DNA from: Stygiobacter electus
GTDB lineage: Bacteria > Bacteroidota > Ignavibacteria > Ignavibacteriales > Melioribacteraceae
Length of the DNA stretch: 54,118 bases
Direction: 5' to 3'
Assembly: GCA_029210465.1 (NCBI GenBank)
Contig: JARGDL010000019.1
Coordinates: forward strand, 1 to 54,118
Below the pieces are notes generated by a model. The model made no database searches. It worked only from the letters and a program-made list of their open reading frames with translations, and was not told the DNA's origin. Numbering within the stretch: position 1 is the stretch's first letter; every line of letters starts with the position of its first letter. The position numbers and the translations under genes were made by a program. This document shows positions 44,469 through 53,630 of the stretch, one piece after another.

Positions 44469-45833
44469 ATGAATGAGAAAATACTGGTTATTGATGACGA
44501 TGAATCTATTCGACAATCATTATCGAATTTTTTAAGAAGATCTGGCTATAATGTTTTATTAGCAGAGAATGGAAAAACAGGTTTAGAAATTTTAAATAAA
44601 CAAACCCCCGACCTAATAATTTCTGATATAAAAATGCCCGAATTATCCGGAATAGATGTTCTAAGGAAATCAAAAGAGATTGATCCTTTTATAAAAATAA
44701 TTTTAATAACAGCACACGATGATGTTCAAATTACAATTGAAGCAATGCAATACGGTGCATATGATTATTTTGAAAAACCACTCGATATAGTGAAATTAAG
44801 AATAGCAATTCAACGTGCACTTGAATCAAAATCCTTAAGTGAAAGATTAGTCTCATTTGTTGAAGAGGAAACCGAAGAATTTCAATTAGAAAAAAAGATC
44901 ATCGGGAAATCACCTTTGATGAAAGTTATTTACAAAATAATTGGACAGGTTTCCAATAACCGTGTTACGATTTTTATTACTGGTGAAAGTGGAACCGGCA
45001 AAGAGCTTATAGCCAAAACAATTCATTATAGTGGAATTACAAAAATTCATCCGTTTGTTGCAGTTAATTGTTCTGCTATTCCCGAAACTTTATTGGAAAG
45101 CGAATTATTTGGTCACGAAAAAGGGGCTTTTACAGGAGCTGATAGACTAAAGAAAGGCAAATTTGAACTGGCTGGTGAAGGAACAATTTTTCTTGATGAA
45201 ATTTCCGAAATGTCACCTTCTCTTCAAGCTAAACTTCTTAGAGTTCTACAAGAAAAAGAATTTGAACGTGTTGGTGGCGAATTTAACATTCATATGAAAG
45301 CAAGGATTATTGCAGCAACAAATAAAAACATAGAACAACTTGTTAACGAAGGTAAATTTAGAGAAGACTTATTTTATAGATTAAATGTTGTGTCAATTAA
45401 ACTACCACCATTAAGAGAAAGAAAAGAAGATATTCCTTTGCTTGTTAATTACTTTTTAACAAAAATAAATAAAGAGCTTCATAAGAATATATCCAAAATT
45501 CCTGATGATGTACTCACAATGTTAATTAATTATGACTGGATTGGAAATGTTCGGGAACTCGAAAATGTTTTAACACAAGCTGTAGTTCTTTCCAGTGATG
45601 ATGTATTAAACAAAGAAAATATTCTTTTAAGAAAACCACAAACTGGCGAACAGAAGGAAAAAGAAGTTCAATTTATTACACTAGCTGAAAACGAAAAAAA
45701 TCATATTAAAAAAGTTCTTAATGCCGTTCAGTGGGATAAGAATAAAGCGCATAAAATTCTTGGTATATCACTGCCGACTTTATATAGCAAGATTGAAACT
45801 TATAAGCTTTCACCGTTTGAGGAAAAAGCCTGA
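44469..45833 (+). CDS. NtrC-type sigma-54-dependent response regulator
   Basis: 454 residues. Receiver domain with acidic pocket DDDE, phosphorylated D53 in IISDIKMPE and K104-like FEKPL; AAA+ domain with Walker A GESGTGKEL (172-180), the sigma-54-contact loop GAFTGA (219-224), Walker B GTIFLDEISEM, and RLNVVSIKLPPLRERKEDIP; C-terminal Fis-type helix-turn-helix KAHKILGISLPTLYSKIETY. It should activate sigma-54 promoters when phosphorylated by the kinase encoded just upstream. GGGATAAATA lies before the ATG. Confidence 0.95.
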   Translation: MNEKILVIDDDESIRQSLSNFLRRSGYNVLLAENGKTGLEILNKQTPDLIISDIKMPELSGIDVLRKSKEIDPFIKIILITAHDDVQITIEAMQYGAYDYFEKPLDIVKLRIAIQRALESKSLSERLVSFVEEETEEFQLEKKIIGKSPLMKVIYKIIGQVSNNRVTIFITGESGTGKELIAKTIHYSGITKIHPFVAVNCSAIPETLLESELFGHEKGAFTGADRLKKGKFELAGEGTIFLDEISEMSPSLQAKLLRVLQEKEFERVGGEFNIHMKARIIAATNKNIEQLVNEGKFREDLFYRLNVVSIKLPPLRERKEDIPLLVNYFLTKINKELHKNISKIPDDVLTMLINYDWIGNVRELENVLTQAVVLSSDDVLNKENILLRKPQTGEQKEKEVQFITLAENEKNHIKKVLNAVQWDKNKAHKILGISLPTLYSKIETYKLSPFEEKA

Positions 45834-45839
45834 GTAAAT

Positions 45840-47087
45840 ATGGAAATAAATTTTAGTTCTATTATTAAACAGTATAAAGATGACAAAGAATCAGTTTATA
45901 ACACTTGGTTTATTAACAATGAAAATAGATTAAAAGCCTTTCGCTCCATCAGGCGAGGTGTAATGCAAGTTATTGAAGACATTAAACAAAAAAAATTTGG
46001 AAATGATTTTAAGGGGAGTTCACTTGAATTTGTTCTCACTTGCATTACTGAGCAGAAACAAGTTTTTGAAGGAGCGGCACATCCTTTTTATTGGAAACCA
46101 AAGCTGAGAATTCCTGATATTTATGAAAACGAAAATAACAAAACAACTTTTGGTCAATTCCTGGAAAATGTACTCTATGCTGGAAAAGAAGAGCAAGTAA
46201 TTAAAGAAATAATCAAATTAGCTTCTTATAAAATTAAAGGTCTTGGTCCAGCAGTTGCCAGTATTTTATATTTTCTTCATCCGACAATTATCCCGCCTTT
46301 TAATACTGCAATTATTAAAGGGTTTAATTATTTATTCAAGGATAAAAAGAAACTTGGCTCTTGGGAGGATTATTTAAAAATCAGAGAAGTAATAGTAGAA
46401 ACTAATAAGAAGTTTCAACAAGAATTTTCTCTTGATCTAGGAGCCTTTACAGGGATGCTATACGAAATAGGAATACAAAAACTTTTGGTGGGAAGTGATG
46501 AATACATTAATGATGATGAACGTAAAAAATTAGAATCTCTTTTCCATAAACGACAAAAAGAAATCTTTGAAGAACAAAAAGAAGAAAGCTTACATTCCGA
46601 AATGCAATATCATTTACTTAAAATAGGAAAAGCACTGGGATATGATGTAATTTGTGCTAGAAATGATTTATCGAAATCTTACAATGGATCAAACTTTTCC
46701 TTTCTATGTTTGAATTCATTTCCCGTTATTCAGTTGGATAAAGAAACACTTAATACAATTCAATTGGTTGATGTACTTTGGTTTAAAAAAGATACTAACA
46801 ATATAATCGGAGCTTTCGAAGTAGAAAAAAGTACAAGTATATATTCGGGAATCCTAAGACTAACAGATTTAGCATACTCAATTGCAGACGGAGATGAAGT
46901 ATTTTATTTAATTATACCTGATAGCAGGGAAAAAGATGTTATCCTACAATTAAGCAGACCTTCAATAAAAAAAATATCCGTACCTATAAAATATATTTTA
47001 TTTTCTGATCTTAGATCAAATTGTGATGCAATATGCAAATTTGGTAATACACATTTTGTTATGGAAAAGATTGCAAAGTCTGTCTGA
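45840..47087 (+). CDS. PD-(D/E)xK nuclease-like protein (restriction-endonuclease-like)
   Basis: 415 residues. N-terminal about 130-160 has a helix-hairpin-helix-like stretch ([19 protein letters not shown]). The C-terminal part has D311 in [10 protein letters not shown] and E327-V-E329-K330 in [21 protein letters not shown], the arrangement of a PD-(D/E)xK active site; this [11 protein letters not shown] segment occurs in proteins annotated as type II restriction endonucleases. No methyltransferase is nearby. The gene starts six bases after the response regulator, so it is probably co-transcribed with the two-component system, an unusual combination. Activity is unproven. Confidence 0.6.
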   Translation: MEINFSSIIKQYKDDKESVYNTWFINNENRLKAFRSIRRGVMQVIEDIKQKKFGNDFKGSSLEFVLTCITEQKQVFEGAAHPFYWKPKLRIPDIYENENNKTTFGQFLENVLYAGKEEQVIKEIIKLASYKIKGLGPAVASILYFLHPTIIPPFNTAIIKGFNYLFKDKKKLGSWEDYLKIREVIVETNKKFQQEFSLDLGAFTGMLYEIGIQKLLVGSDEYINDDERKKLESLFHKRQKEIFEEQKEESLHSEMQYHLLKIGKALGYDVICARNDLSKSYNGSNFSFLCLNSFPVIQLDKETLNTIQLVDVLWFKKDTNNIIGAFEVEKSTSIYSGILRLTDLAYSIADGDEVFYLIIPDSREKDVILQLSRPSIKKISVPIKYILFSDLRSNCDAICKFGNTHFVMEKIAKSV

Positions 47088-47193
47088 AATTCTCTACAAA
47101 TCTTTTGAGTAATAAAACCTTTATCAAACCCACTGAAATAAAGCCGTAATTAAAAAGAACTTAAGTTATTTAAAAATATTTAAGTAAGTTAAG

Positions 47194-47225
47194 GAAATAA
47201 AAAGGATAATCATCCTATTTATTTC
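47194..47225. terminator. Possible terminator between convergent genes
   Basis: Imperfect stem GAAATAAAAAGGAT / ATCCTATTTATTTC with loop AATC, followed by T5. It sits in the 240-base gap between the nuclease-like gene and the SigZ gene, where I see no other feature. Confidence 0.45.
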
Positions 47226-47326
47226 TTTTTGATTAAAATATACTTCTCCAATGGGAATTGTTTTGACACAGACAAAAATTTAGAAAGGGCATAAAATTTA
47301 ACTCCCCATCAAAATTAAGAATCTAA

Positions 47327-47878
47327 TTAATTAGACTTTTTACAGCATTTGTTTTTCTCTTTGTAATCAAGAATATTTCCATATCTATCCAATTCGAAAT
47401 GGCAACACTCTAGAAGCATTTGTTTCAATTGCTGTCTTGCTCTCTGTACGCGCGATTTAGCTCCGCTCAAAGAAAGACCAAGACTTTCAGCAAATTGTTT
47501 CTGTGCCATTCCACTATATTCAGTGAGAAGAAGAGCTTCTTTATAAATATATGGGAGTTCATCTATCATTTTTATAAGGCTAGGTGAGATTCTTTTTGCG
47601 GCTTCATCCTCGGATGAATCATCTTCTGCTAGAGATTCTGGAAGTTCTATCACTTGTTTCTTTGAACGGTAGTAATCAAAAATAACATTTCTCGTTATTT
47701 GATAAATCCAGCTTTCAAGTTTTTGGTTATCCTTGAGCGTGTCGATTTTGTTATGGATCCGGATGAAAACTTCTTGTAGAATATCATCTGCGTCATCTTT
47801 ACTTCTAACTTTCAGTATTATAAACTGCTTTAGCTTTTTGTGGAATTCTTTCCAAATAGCTTCAGTGTGTTGATTCAT
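47327..47878 (-). CDS. sigZ: SigZ-type RNA polymerase sigma factor with Cys-rich tail
   Basis: 183 residues. Region 2 is FIILKVRSKDDADDILQEVF with LESWIYQITRNVIFDYYR; region 4 is LPYIYKEALLLTEYSGMAQK with LGLSLSGAKSRVQRARQQLK. The C-terminal extension LECCHFELDRYGNILDY..KCCKK has paired cysteines C158/C159 and C178/C179, a feature of SigZ proteins that could bind a metal or metalloid. Last gene of a three-gene minus-strand unit with the monooxygenase-like and methyltransferase genes. No anti-sigma gene adjoins it. Confidence 0.87.
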   Translation of the reverse strand: MNQHTEAIWKEFHKKLKQFIILKVRSKDDADDILQEVFIRIHNKIDTLKDNQKLESWIYQITRNVIFDYYRSKKQVIELPESLAEDDSSEDEAAKRISPSLIKMIDELPYIYKEALLLTEYSGMAQKQFAESLGLSLSGAKSRVQRARQQLKQMLLECCHFELDRYGNILDYKEKNKCCKKSN

Positions 47879-47920
47879 TTTTATTTTTTTGTCCTCTCAA
47901 TATTTCAATATTTTTTTGAA

Positions 47921-48292
47921 TTATATTATTCCTCTAGGAATTTTCCAATAGTCTTCGCTTGAAATATTTTTCGGTATATTTTCAAATGTAATATTATAAT
48001 GTAAAATATCAGGTTCAAGTTTTAGTAAGTACTTTTTATCCTCGCGAGTGTAAACAGCTTTTTCAATACCGGAACACGCAAATTTTTGTATCGAATCTAA
48101 AGAGTCCCACAAAGAGATTATTAAAAATTCAGTATTCTCATCATCGTTCCTTTGAAGAAGATAGACTCCTTTATTGCCTGGGATATTTCTATAGTTTTTT
48201 ACTTTGTTTTCTTCAAGATATTTTAGATAAGACTCTGAATCAGATTCCAAAGTAATCCCTTTCCAAACTCTAGCTATCATTTTAAACCCCAA
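47921..48292 (-). CDS. Antibiotic-biosynthesis-monooxygenase-like (ABM/dimeric alpha-beta barrel) protein
   Basis: 123 residues; an internal ATG (MIARVWKG) four codons in is a good alternative start. MIARVWKGITL, the YLKYLEENKV helix, GNKGVYLLQR and TEFLIISLWDSLDSIQKFA fit the dimeric alpha-beta barrel fold of small ABM-like proteins, with a C-terminal VYTREDKKYLLKLEPDILHY as in the family. Substrate unknown. It lies between SigZ and the methyltransferase, eight bases after the latter. Confidence 0.75.
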   Translation of the reverse strand: MGFKMIARVWKGITLESDSESYLKYLEENKVKNYRNIPGNKGVYLLQRNDDENTEFLIISLWDSLDSIQKFACSGIEKAVYTREDKKYLLKLEPDILHYNITFENIPKNISSEDYWKIPRGII

Positions 48293-48300
48293 TTTTATTA

Positions 48301-48927
48301 TTACTTTTTAATTCCTTCTGCGATAAAAATTGATATCTCTGCATTGTCTTTTCCATCTTGGGAAGTTGAGCAGCAATTTTCGTTTATACATTCAATTTTA
48401 ACATTGCTCAAACCGGCTTTATCAAACCAATTTGATATATCCTCTCTTTTAAATCCCATCCATCTATCGTTTTGCTCTGTAATTAGAAAATCAAATTTAT
48501 GTTCATCGAGATCGGTAATTATCAATTTACCGTCTGGCTTGAGAATTCTAACCATTTCACTAATTGCAATTTGCGGATTCTCAACATGGTGCAAATACAT
48601 ATTAGCAAACACAAAATCAACCGAATTATCATCAATCGGTAAATTTGTATCATTCCCTTTTTTGATTGTAAGCGCAGAGTTACAACAGAATTTTTTTTTT
48701 AATTGAAAAAGCATCTCAACAGATTGATCAACAGCAATCACATGTGCTCCTTTTTCAAGAAGTATTTCGCTGATAAAACCAGTTCCAGCACCAATATCAG
48801 CAGCTACATCTCCTTTTTTTATTTTTGACAATTCAACTGCTTTTTCCCTAACCTGATTTGGGAAGAAACCTTTCCGCATATCGTCCCATTGGTTTGCTAC
48901 TTTATCGAAATAATTGATTTTGGACAT
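48301..48927 (-). CDS. Class I SAM-dependent methyltransferase
   Basis: 208 residues. Motif I is VAADIGAGTGFISEILLEKG, motif II is HVIAVDQSVEMLFQL, and VDFVFANMYLHHVENP with IISEMVRILKPDGKLIITDLD complete the Rossmann methyltransferase. The C-terminus has IECINENCCSTSQDG, a vicinal cysteine pair like those of metalloid-related methyltransferases. First gene of the SigZ unit, divergent from the ArsM-like gene; GGAG precedes the ATG. Substrate unknown; a role with thiol-binding metalloids is inference. Confidence 0.83.
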   Translation of the reverse strand: MSKINYFDKVANQWDDMRKGFFPNQVREKAVELSKIKKGDVAADIGAGTGFISEILLEKGAHVIAVDQSVEMLFQLKKKFCCNSALTIKKGNDTNLPIDDNSVDFVFANMYLHHVENPQIAISEMVRILKPDGKLIITDLDEHKFDFLITEQNDRWMGFKREDISNWFDKAGLSNVKIECINENCCSTSQDGKDNAEISIFIAEGIKK

Positions 48928-48960
48928 AATGTTTCTCCTTTAACTATTTATTCTGTATAT

Positions 48961-49030
48961 GTAGACGAGGAATGTCAAAAAAGGACGCAAAGATTTTTTG
49001 CTGCGTCCTTTTTAAAGTTATTCCGTCTAC
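48961..49030. promoter_or_regulatory. Nested inverted repeats between divergent SigZ-unit and ArsM genes
   Basis: Outer arms GTAGACG (48961-48967) and CGTCTAC (49024-49030) enclose an inner 12-base stem, AAAAAGGACGCA (48978-48989) with TGCGTCCTTTTT (49002-49013). The inner part looks like a terminator in both directions, yet it lies between divergently transcribed starts. It may be an operator, an attenuator in the arsM leader, or a dispersed palindrome. Confidence 0.5.
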
Positions 49031-49063
49031 GAGTTTGAAAAAAAAAAATTATGAGCTAAAAAC

Positions 49064-49870
49064 ATGAGTATGAAAAAGTCAGTTAAGGATATTGTAAAGG
49101 AGAAATACAGCGAGATCGCAAACCAGGTTGAATCAGAAAACTGTTGTTCTCCTTCATCTTGTTGCTCATCAAATAAATCTAGATGTACAGCTATGAATGA
49201 TAATTACAAAGAACTTGATGGTTATGTGCCTGAAGCAGATTTACAATTAGGTTGTGGTGTTCCAACAATATACGCGGGAATAAAAGAAGGCAACGTAGTT
49301 GTCGATTTAGGTTCGGGAGCCGGGAATGATGCTTTTATTGCAAGGTCACTGGTTGGTGAGAGCGGAAAGGTTATTGGAATTGATATGACGGAAAAAATGA
49401 TTCAGAAAGCAAAACTGAACAATTCAAAATTAGATTATAATAATGTGGAATTTCGATTAGGTGATATTGAAAATATTCCGTTAACGAACAATTCTACCGA
49501 TGTCGTTTTAAGTAACTGCGTTCTTAATCTTGTACCAGATAAGAAGAAAGTATTTGCTGAAACACATCGAATATTAAAAAAGGGAGGACACTTCTGTATT
49601 TCAGATATTGTAACCAAAGGTATTTTACCGGAGAAGTTAAAAGAATCAGCAGAATTATACACTGGATGTATAGCAGGTGCAATAGATGAGGATGAATATT
49701 TACGAATTATCTCCGACGCTGGATTCTCAAATGTAGAAGTGAAAGTATCCAAAAAAATTCCCTTACCTGAGGAGATATTAGCCAACTATTTCAGTCAAGA
49801 TGAAATAATTCCTTTTAAGAATAATGAAGTGGGGATTTTCAGCATAACAGTAGTGGGATATAAAATTTAG
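49064..49870 (+). CDS. arsM: Arsenite methyltransferase (ArsM-like)
   Basis: 268 residues. SAM motif VVVDLGSGAGNDAFIARSL, then DMTEKMIQKAK. Cysteines typical of As(III) methyltransferases: C64 in QLGCGVP, C152 in LSNCVLNLVPDKKKVFAE and C202 in ELYTGCIAGA; the 50-residue spacing of the last two is that of known ArsM enzymes. The N-terminus also has CCSPSSCC (27-34) and C41, possible extra metalloid ligands. It should turn arsenite into methylated, partly volatile arsenicals. Divergent from the SigZ-methyltransferase unit. No arsR, arsB or arsC is in the window. Confidence 0.88.
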   Translation: MSMKKSVKDIVKEKYSEIANQVESENCCSPSSCCSSNKSRCTAMNDNYKELDGYVPEADLQLGCGVPTIYAGIKEGNVVVDLGSGAGNDAFIARSLVGESGKVIGIDMTEKMIQKAKLNNSKLDYNNVEFRLGDIENIPLTNNSTDVVLSNCVLNLVPDKKKVFAETHRILKKGGHFCISDIVTKGILPEKLKESAELYTGCIAGAIDEDEYLRIISDAGFSNVEVKVSKKIPLPEEILANYFSQDEIIPFKNNEVGIFSITVVGYKI

Positions 49871-49916
49871 ATACATCAAGAATTAATTAAGTAATTCTTT
49901 TATGAGAGGAGTAAAC

Positions 49917-52061
49917 ATGAAACCGGTTATTTTATCAATAATATTTATCATAATGAGTTTTACTAATACCTTTACACAGCATGTAGCAGTTAAAACTGAA
50001 CATAAGCCTATCATAGATGGGGTACTAGAAGATTTATGGTCAGGTGCGACGAAATTTGAATCTTTCAAACAAATCGAACCTGATATTTTAGCAGAACCAA
50101 CAGTAAAAACCGAAGGATATTTTTTTTATGACACTGAAAATATTTATATGGCTATGAAGCTATACCAAAAGAAAAACACCATCCGCTCGAATCGGGGGAA
50201 GAAGGATTCAGATTTAATAAGTGAAGGTGATTTTGTTACATTTGCAATTGACCCAATGAATAATGGTAATACTGCATATTTTTTTACTATTAATGCCTCA
50301 AATGCTCTTATAGATGGAACCATTGCCGAGGATGGAAAACTAACGACTGAGTGGGATGGAATCTTTTATTCAGGTGTAAATATCTCAGAAGATTTCTGGA
50401 GTGTTGAAATTCAGATACCGCTCAATTCAATCAGCTTTCAGGATAAAGAGGTTCAGGACTGGGGTATTATTTTCAATAGATATTATGCACAGAATCAGGA
50501 AAGGATAACAAGCCGATTAGTAGATATTCATAATCCTTTCAGATTAACAAATCTCGATAAAGTTATAGACTTAGCAGGTCTAAAAAAATCTCAGAATTTT
50601 CGTTTTCTACCCTATTTGTATTCTACAAATGAAAGCAATTTTTTATCACAGTCACCTATTTATAAAGGGAAAACAGGGGGTGAAATAATTTATACTCCAA
50701 GTTCTTCCATGCTAATCTTAGCAACAGTTAATCCGGATTATGCGCAAATAGAGACAGATAAAGCAATAATTAACGTTAGTGATCTTCCAACAGAATATCC
50801 CGAGAAAAGACCTTTCTTTACAGCATCAAGTGATTTTTATCCAGGAGCTGCAGTGAATACTAGAAATATTATTGACATTAAAGCTGGATTAAAGATCAGA
50901 CAATTTGGAGAACTCTTGAAATATGATATTACAGGAATATTAGACTATGACGAGAACAAGTGGTTTTTAAGTAATATAAAGTTATCTGATAATATTACAT
51001 ATCTTGCAGAGATAATAGGTGGGTTTAAAAATCATAAATTAAGAAATGATTATAATATTACATCACATATACATGGGTGGTTTTACGATAAACGTCTCTC
51101 AATCTATGATTGGTTTGGAACAATAAATAATACAGCGAGGAATAAAAATGAATTTGAAACAGTAAATGCGATTAAATGGAAAAGTAGATTCTTGGATGCA
51201 GGAATATGGACTCATTATCGTTCAAAGTATTATAATCCCAATGTTGTTGGATGGAATTACTTATCCAACTTATTTATATATAAACTCTGGCTAAATTACT
51301 CCATAATTAATGAGACCGGATTTTTTAGGATACATACTTTCGGTATTACAGTAAACTACAACGATTTAACATCGCCACGGGGAAATGTTTATACTACATA
51401 CGATCTCGTTAGCGATAATATTTTTCATCTTAGCGATTATCTGGGGAATTGGTCGTTGAGGTTGACTTTTACTCCGAAATCAGATCAAAAATTTAGACAC
51501 CGTAAAGTTAATAACTTCCCGACCCATCAAATCTTTGAGGATGAAATAAGCAGATTTGTATTAATTGGTGAAGCGGCAAACAGCTTTGAGATGGAGATTC
51601 AATCAGATTATTCAAAAAATTTAGGCGTCAAATTAAATTACAACAACCGTAAAGTCCGTCAGTCCAACTCAGATAATTTAGAGACAGAAGTTTACCGGAA
51701 AGTCGGTTCCAGTTCAATTATTAAATATTCGCTAGCTTTCATTAATATTGCAGGTTCTCCATACCAAAATAAATTCGAACAAATAATTCATAGACTGCAA
51801 ATTGAATATAATATAAACGATAAACTTAATATAAGAGCAATTATACAGCCTAATATTTCAAAATTACCTAACGAAAATGAATATGAAAATATAATACAAG
51901 CTTATAACCTAACTGTTTCGTGGGAATATTTACCGGGCAGCTTTTTATACTTCGTTTATAATAAATATAAAAATTCAGAGCAAACCGCTCTTCAATCGCA
52001 AGCAGTTTTAGAAAACAATCAATCATTTATATTGAAATTCAACAAGTCATTTTCATTTTAA
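49917..52061 (+). CDS. CBM9-like / DUF5916 outer-membrane beta-barrel protein
   Basis: 714 residues from the ATG at 49917 (AGAGGAGTAAAC before it); an ATG 15 bases upstream lies in the ribosome-binding site and is rejected. Signal peptide MKPVILSIIFIIMSFTNTFT. Residues about 20-210 (KPIIDGVLEDLWSGATKF, TEGYFFYDTENIYMAMKLY, SEGDFVTFAIDPMNNGN) form a CBM9-type sandwich, and the rest (SSMLILATVNPDYAQIETDK, EYPEKRPFFTASSDF, then repeated amphipathic strands) is the DUF5916 barrel ending NQSFILKFNKSFSF. Function of the family is unknown. Follows arsM by 46 bases on the same strand. Confidence 0.87.
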   Translation: MKPVILSIIFIIMSFTNTFTQHVAVKTEHKPIIDGVLEDLWSGATKFESFKQIEPDILAEPTVKTEGYFFYDTENIYMAMKLYQKKNTIRSNRGKKDSDLISEGDFVTFAIDPMNNGNTAYFFTINASNALIDGTIAEDGKLTTEWDGIFYSGVNISEDFWSVEIQIPLNSISFQDKEVQDWGIIFNRYYAQNQERITSRLVDIHNPFRLTNLDKVIDLAGLKKSQNFRFLPYLYSTNESNFLSQSPIYKGKTGGEIIYTPSSSMLILATVNPDYAQIETDKAIINVSDLPTEYPEKRPFFTASSDFYPGAAVNTRNIIDIKAGLKIRQFGELLKYDITGILDYDENKWFLSNIKLSDNITYLAEIIGGFKNHKLRNDYNITSHIHGWFYDKRLSIYDWFGTINNTARNKNEFETVNAIKWKSRFLDAGIWTHYRSKYYNPNVVGWNYLSNLFIYKLWLNYSIINETGFFRIHTFGITVNYNDLTSPRGNVYTTYDLVSDNIFHLSDYLGNWSLRLTFTPKSDQKFRHRKVNNFPTHQIFEDEISRFVLIGEAANSFEMEIQSDYSKNLGVKLNYNNRKVRQSNSDNLETEVYRKVGSSSIIKYSLAFINIAGSPYQNKFEQIIHRLQIEYNINDKLNIRAIIQPNISKLPNENEYENIIQAYNLTVSWEYLPGSFLYFVYNKYKNSEQTALQSQAVLENNQSFILKFNKSFSF

Positions 52062-52083
52062 GTGGCATTATTAGCTGGTAAAA

Positions 52084-52335
52084 TTGGCTAACCGGAATTC
52101 AATGTCGCTCGGTTATTACCTTATATGTTTGGGAGTTGGCTTGATGGCTGGTTCAACATATCTTATGTTAGGAACTATGCTGGTTTTAGTTCCAGCACAC
52201 ATATTCAATCTCAAATATTTTGAAGAGAAAGAACTTGAGATCAGGTATGGTCAATCCTATAGTTATTATAAGAAAGATGTTCCGTTTTTGATTCCTCGAT
52301 TAAACTTTGTCGCAAGGTATCAGGCTAAAAAATGA
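52084..52335 (+). pseudogene. Truncated isoprenylcysteine-carboxyl-methyltransferase-like protein
   Basis: About 83 residues from a TTG, after an in-frame TAG. YYLICLGVGLMAGSTYLMLG is membrane-embedded and HIFNLKYFEEKELEIRYGQSYSYYKKDVPFLIPRL is the conserved C-terminal end of ICMT/PEMT-like methyltransferases (EEKELxxRFGxxYxxYxxxVPFxxP). The N-terminal half of the family is missing and there is no good start, so it looks like a surviving 3' end. Confidence 0.65.
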
Positions 52336-52664
52336 TCTCTAAATTATTTCATACTATGATATGGTTATTCTACTCAGTGATAATCTTATATATACTTTTA
52401 CATACTTTATTGAGGCATTCTTAATGAAGTAACAATTTACATCTCGTTGGCAACTGGGCTGGTAATCATGGAAGGAATCATCCTATTCAAAAATAAATGG
52501 TCGTGCCCGTTATCAAGTATTGCACGAAGATATACTAATTCAACGAAAGACAATTATGATATTTTCTTGCCCAACTGGTTAGCGAGTAACAACAAAACTA
52601 TTTGCACAATACTTTTTTATCAGGTGCGATTTTAGTGTTTATTAGAATACTTGCAAAGACTTGA
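52332..52664 (+). pseudogene. Frameshifted small membrane protein gene
   Basis: Begins at an ATG overlapping the previous stop (ATGA). Frame 1 reads MISKLFHTMIWLFYSVIILY then LLHTLLRHS and stops; after a shift near 52410 the sequence continues as GILNEVTIYISLATGLVIM, EGIILFKNKWSCPLSSIARR, YTNSTKDNYDIFLPNWLASN; after a second shift at the T6 run near 52612 it ends FLSGAILVFIRILAKT. Put together it is a coherent protein of about 110 residues with three hydrophobic helices. Two indels mean it is broken, or that the assembly is in error here. Confidence 0.65.
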
Positions 52665-52808
52665 ATAGTATAAAATAGAAACAAACTCAAGATTGGAAAA
52701 GCATCAATAAATAAGGAAAAGAATAGGAAAAGAAAAAGTCTTTGTAAAACAAGTCAAAAAACTTTATGAATAACAATTTTTAATTAACTGAAAGCGAGTC
52801 AAAAAACA

Positions 52809-53477
52809 ATGGAAATTAAAAAATTCACCGAAGAAGATATCCTTGAATTAGCAAGAACAGCATATGAAACCGGTAGCGCGAGTTTTGAAATCGTACCCCA
52901 CAAATGTGTCTTGCTTGTGATTGATATGCAGGATGAATTCGTAAAACCGGGTTGGACAGTATTTTGGGTCCCTGAAGCTACACGACAAGTTCCTAAAATC
53001 AAATCGTTAATAGAATTCTGTAGAAGTAAAAGTATGCCAATTATTTATACTGCTTTCGCATCTACATATCATTTCCTGGATTGTCCAAAAACTGGAGATT
53101 TCATGCCAAATCGCTATCCGCAACTTAGTTTGACTAATTCAAGTTGGTTTAAGGAGGGAAAAATATGGCATGGATTGAAACCTCAGCAAAGCGACATCGT
53201 TATCTACAAACCGTCGTATGGCGCTTTCTATGATACTCCATTGGAAACAATTCTCAAGTACCTCGAAAAAGATACAGTGATCATTTGCGGAGCATTGACA
53301 AACTTCTGTTGTGGTACAACTGCTAGACAAGCATATGAACGAGGATTCAAAGTTGTATTCGGAAGTGATGTTACTTCAACAGATGACCCGTCGTTACAGG
53401 AAACTGAACTGAAAGTATTAAGAAAAGGATTCGCGAAAGTTTTATCAATGTCTGAAATTATGGAAGCATTAAGATGA
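52809..53477 (+). CDS. Isochorismatase-family cysteine hydrolase
   Basis: 222 residues. VLLVIDMQDEFV holds the catalytic Asp, DIVIYKPSYGAFYDTPLE the Lys, and IICGALTNFCCGTTARQAYE the nucleophile Cys, followed by GFKVVFGSDVTSTDDP. The family contains isochorismatases, nicotinamidases and other amidohydrolases; the pocket residues do not settle the substrate. Intact and, from its intact reading frame, apparently functional among broken neighbours. Its leader is about 140 bases of AT-rich sequence. Confidence 0.88.
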   Translation: MEIKKFTEEDILELARTAYETGSASFEIVPHKCVLLVIDMQDEFVKPGWTVFWVPEATRQVPKIKSLIEFCRSKSMPIIYTAFASTYHFLDCPKTGDFMPNRYPQLSLTNSSWFKEGKIWHGLKPQQSDIVIYKPSYGAFYDTPLETILKYLEKDTVIICGALTNFCCGTTARQAYERGFKVVFGSDVTSTDDPSLQETELKVLRKGFAKVLSMSEIMEALR

Positions 53478-53630
53478 TACACAAGTTTTGCCAATCGATT
53501 GCATATTCCTTAAAAAATGAATTTGCAAAAACATTACTCGGCACTCTAAGGATAGAAAGGATATGAAAATACAAAAGTCTAAAAACGTAATTGAATCTAA
53601 TATTGCCACATAATTTTGAATGGAGACTGA

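Noticed and set aside
48344..48706. 120-codon plus-strand frame opposite the methyltransferase
   Set aside because: The minus strand carries all methyltransferase motifs; the plus frame has no recognisable feature.
49435..49785. 116-codon minus-strand frame inside arsM
   Set aside because: It is antisense of the conserved catalytic region, with no ribosome-binding site.
52447..52635. Separate 62-residue gene
   Set aside because: Both its ends are frameshift points; it is the middle of the broken membrane-protein gene at 52332-52664.
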